A stretch of 48,560 bases of DNA from Gaiellaceae bacterium (GTDB lineage Bacteria > Actinomycetota > Thermoleophilia > Gaiellales > Gaiellaceae): assembly GCA_021323315.1 (NCBI GenBank), contig JAJTCQ010000017.1, forward strand, positions 1-48,560, read 5' to 3'. Below are positions 46,595 through 48,560 of the stretch, in pieces (position 1 is the stretch's first letter; every line of letters begins with the position of its first letter). A model generated the notes under the pieces. That model searched no databases, was not told the origin of the DNA, and saw only the letters and a program-made list of their open reading frames with translations. A program made the translations under genes and the position numbers.

Positions 46595-47571
46595 CAGCTC
46601 TCGCCTCCGTTCTCGGGCGTCGCCTCGGGCGTGACGTCAGGCGTCGGCTCGGGCGCCGCCTCGGGCGCGGGGACCTGCACGTCCTGCTCAGCTGCAGGCG
46701 GTGCCGCCTCTGGAGCCGGCGCGCCCTGCTGGAGATCGCGACGAGGGCGCTGCCCCGGCCTGCCTCCACCCGGACGCTGGCTGCGCTTCTTGCGCGGCAC
46801 GATGCCGAGCCCCTCGCGGTCCTGTCCCCGGCCACCGCGCTCGCGCGAGGCGCCGAGCCCCTCGGCGGACGCGCCGCGTCTGCGTCGGGCCTGATCCTGG
46901 TCGCCGAGGCGGGTGTCGCGCCCCGTGGGAGCGTCGTAGCCCTCGGGCATGATCTCGCCCTTGTTGACCCAGACCTTGACGCCGATGATGCCGAACGTCG
47001 TCTTCGCCTCGGCCTGGCCGTAGTCGATGTCGGCGCGGATCGTGTGCAGCGGGACGCGTCCCTCCGAGTACATCTCGCGGCGGCTCATCTCACCGCCGCC
47101 GAGGCGACCGCCCGCCGTGATCTTGATGCCCTGTGCGCCGGAGCGCATCGCGGACGCGAGCGAGCGCTTCATCGCGCGGCGGAAGCTCACACGGTTCTCG
47201 AGCTGCTCCGCGATCGACTGCGCGACGAGCTTCGCGTCGAGCTCGGGCCGCTTGATCTCGTTGATGTTGATGTGGACGTTCTTCTTCGTGATCGCGTGCA
47301 GCTCTTTGCGCAGCGCGTCGACCTCGACGCCCGACTTCCCGATCACGATGCCCGGGCGGGCGGTGTAGATGTCCACCGTGATCCGCTGCTTGTCCTTGCG
47401 GATGAGGATGTCGGAGAGGCCCGCGTGCGACAGCTTCCCGAGGATGTGCTCGCGGATGCGAACGTCCTCGAGGAGATAGTCGGCGAACTCGGGCTTGCCC
47501 GTCCACCAGTTCGACTTCCAGTCGTGGATGACGCCGACGCGGAAGCCGCCGGGATGCACCTTCTGGCCCAT
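46594..47571 (-). CDS. rpsC: 30S ribosomal protein S3 with C-terminal extension
   Basis: S3 of 325 residues; 210-240 is usual. [20 protein letters not shown] start, KH domain with [17 protein letters not shown], and the typical [20 protein letters not shown] and KVWVNKGEI end of the core near residue 215. The remaining 100 residues are Arg/Gly-rich, then Pro/Ala/Glu-rich and probably disordered. Overlaps rplV and rplP by one base. Confidence 0.96.
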   Translation of the reverse strand: MGQKVHPGGFRVGVIHDWKSNWWTGKPEFADYLLEDVRIREHILGKLSHAGLSDILIRKDKQRITVDIYTARPGIVIGKSGVEVDALRKELHAITKKNVHININEIKRPELDAKLVAQSIAEQLENRVSFRRAMKRSLASAMRSGAQGIKITAGGRLGGGEMSRREMYSEGRVPLHTIRADIDYGQAEAKTTFGIIGVKVWVNKGEIMPEGYDAPTGRDTRLGDQDQARRRRGASAEGLGASRERGGRGQDREGLGIVPRKKRSQRPGGGRPGQRPRRDLQQGAPAPEAAPPAAEQDVQVPAPEAAPEPTPDVTPEATPENGGES

Positions 47572-48047
47572 TACGCCACCGCCTCCTTCTTCTTCCGCCG
47601 CGACGCGGCCTTCGGCTTGGACTCCTCCGCGGCGGGCGCCGATGCGGCGGCCTCCGCCTGTGGGCGCCGACGGCGCCGTGTGTTCTGCTCCGGCACCTCG
47701 GCGAGAACCAGCGTCACGTGGCACGTGCGCTTGCGGATGCGGTTGACGCGGCCGCGCGCGCGCGGCTTCCAGCGCTTCAGCGTCGGGCCCTCGTCGGCGA
47801 AGGCCGCCTCAACCACGAGCTCGTCGCCGTCGAGGCCGTGATTCGCCTCTGCGTTGGCCACTGCGGAGCGGAGCACCTTCTCGATGTCCGTTGCAGCGGC
47901 ACGCTGCGTGAAGGCGAGGATCGTCCGCGCCTCGGGCACGCTGCGCCCGCGGATGTGCTCCAGCACGACGCGCGCCTTGCGGGCGGACGTTCGAACCCAC
48001 TTCGCCTGCGCGCGCACGCGCATGCGGTCGTCGGAAACGGCGGCCAT
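47571..48047 (-). CDS. rplV: 50S ribosomal protein L22
   Basis: L22 of 158 residues, from ATG at 48047 which overlaps the original rpsS stop (TGATG). Core: [32 protein letters not shown], and the tunnel loop [20 protein letters not shown]. The last 40 residues are an Ala/Lys/Arg/Glu-rich extension. Because of the upstream duplication, the frame is continuous with rpsS, so a 259-residue S19-L22 fusion could also be translated. Confidence 0.95.
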   Translation of the reverse strand: MAAVSDDRMRVRAQAKWVRTSARKARVVLEHIRGRSVPEARTILAFTQRAAATDIEKVLRSAVANAEANHGLDGDELVVEAAFADEGPTLKRWKPRARGRVNRIRKRTCHVTLVLAEVPEQNTRRRRRPQAEAAASAPAAEESKPKAASRRKKKEAVA

Positions 48048-48350
48048 CAGCGCTTCTTCACCTGCGTCGAGCGGTCGCCGGCGTGGCCACGGAAGGTTCG
48101 CGTCGGTGCGAACTCGCCGAGCTTGTGCGAACTCGCCGAGCTTGTGGCCCACCATCTGCTCGGTCACGAAGACGGGCACGTGCTTGCGGCCGTCGTGGAC
48201 GGCGATCGTGTGCCCGACCATCTCGGGGAAGATCGTCGAGGAGCGCGACCAGGTGCGGATCATCCGCTTCTCGCCGGTCGTGTTCATCGCCTCGATCCGG
48301 CCCAGCAGCCTGTCCTCGACGAAAGGCCCCTTCTTGGAGCTACGACTCAT
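48047..48350 (-). CDS. rpsS: 30S ribosomal protein S19, frameshifted by a 19-bp duplication
   Basis: The first 75 residues are a normal S19 ([20 protein letters not shown] to [12 protein letters not shown]). Then a 19-bp tandem duplication (48108-48126 and 48127-48145) shifts the frame. Removing one copy restores the normal S19 end ([20 protein letters not shown] then TGA at 48049-48047), 94 residues in all. As written the reading frame instead continues through [20 protein letters not shown] into rplV. The ATG at 48350 abuts the rplB stop. Probably an assembly or sequencing artefact, or a damaged copy. Confidence 0.85.
48108..48145. repeat. 19-bp perfect tandem duplication in rpsS
   Basis: The unit GCGAACTCGCCGAGCTTGT occurs twice without spacing at 48108-48126 and 48127-48145. 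It is not a multiple of three, so it breaks the S19 frame. Confidence 0.97.

Positions 48351-48560
<210 letters not shown>

Overview
This is a gene-dense, very GC-rich bacterial chromosome segment carrying mostly housekeeping genes. High GC, frequent GTG/TTG starts, a zinc-type S14, a DUF4081-GNAT protein, stand-alone Ku and many apparently leaderless promoters point to an actinobacterium, perhaps class Thermoleophilia (inference only). I see no prophage, insertion sequence, CRISPR array or rRNA. The only tRNA is tRNA-Pro(CGG).

Layout. 1-4.2 kb (+): membrane/AAA cluster DUF4129 - small membrane protein - MoxR - DUF58 - small membrane protein. 4.5-9.6 kb (-): GNAT - histidine phosphatase - tilS - hpt - ftsH. 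9.7-13.3 kb: deoD, a lipid/diacylglycerol kinase-like gene without a visible start codon, a short coiled-coil gene, a decayed DUF11-like secreted gene, sirtuin and thioesterase. 13.2-15.1 kb: a VanW/G5 envelope protein. 15.2-20.8 kb: an acyl-CoA locus (SDR, two acyl-CoA dehydrogenases, cupin, TetR regulator, CaiB-type transferase/racemase) with two copies of a TetR-like operator. 20.7-25 kb: HAD hydrolase, tRNA-Pro, a putative attenuator ahead of a 59-residue HTH protein, Ku and acyl-CoA synthetase. 24.9-28 kb: cell-wall enzymes (NlpC/P60, 3D-domain, PBP4-like). 28-31.5 kb (-): truA - HAD phosphatase - ligA. 31.5-34.9 kb: P450, TolB-like, Kelch and NfeD. 34.9-48.6 kb (-): the S10-spc-alpha ribosomal supercluster, from the 3' end of rplB to rplQ, including secY, adk, map, infA and rpoA.

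Main surprises: (1) a 70-75 bp element present three times in intergenic gaps, with a hairpin whose stem varies in sequence but keeps its pairing; (2) a leader-peptide/antiterminator/terminator arrangement before a small HTH gene; (3) rplN (L14) lacking about 37 internal residues; (4) a 19-bp tandem duplication in rpsS that frameshifts it and fuses it in frame to rplV; (5) at least twelve genes with a TANNNT hexamer only 6-9 nt before the start codon; (6) unusual acidic or low-complexity extensions on several ribosomal proteins, most strikingly the roughly 155-residue N-terminal extension of S17. The lesions in essential ribosomal genes could be assembly errors and should be checked against reads before any biological claim.
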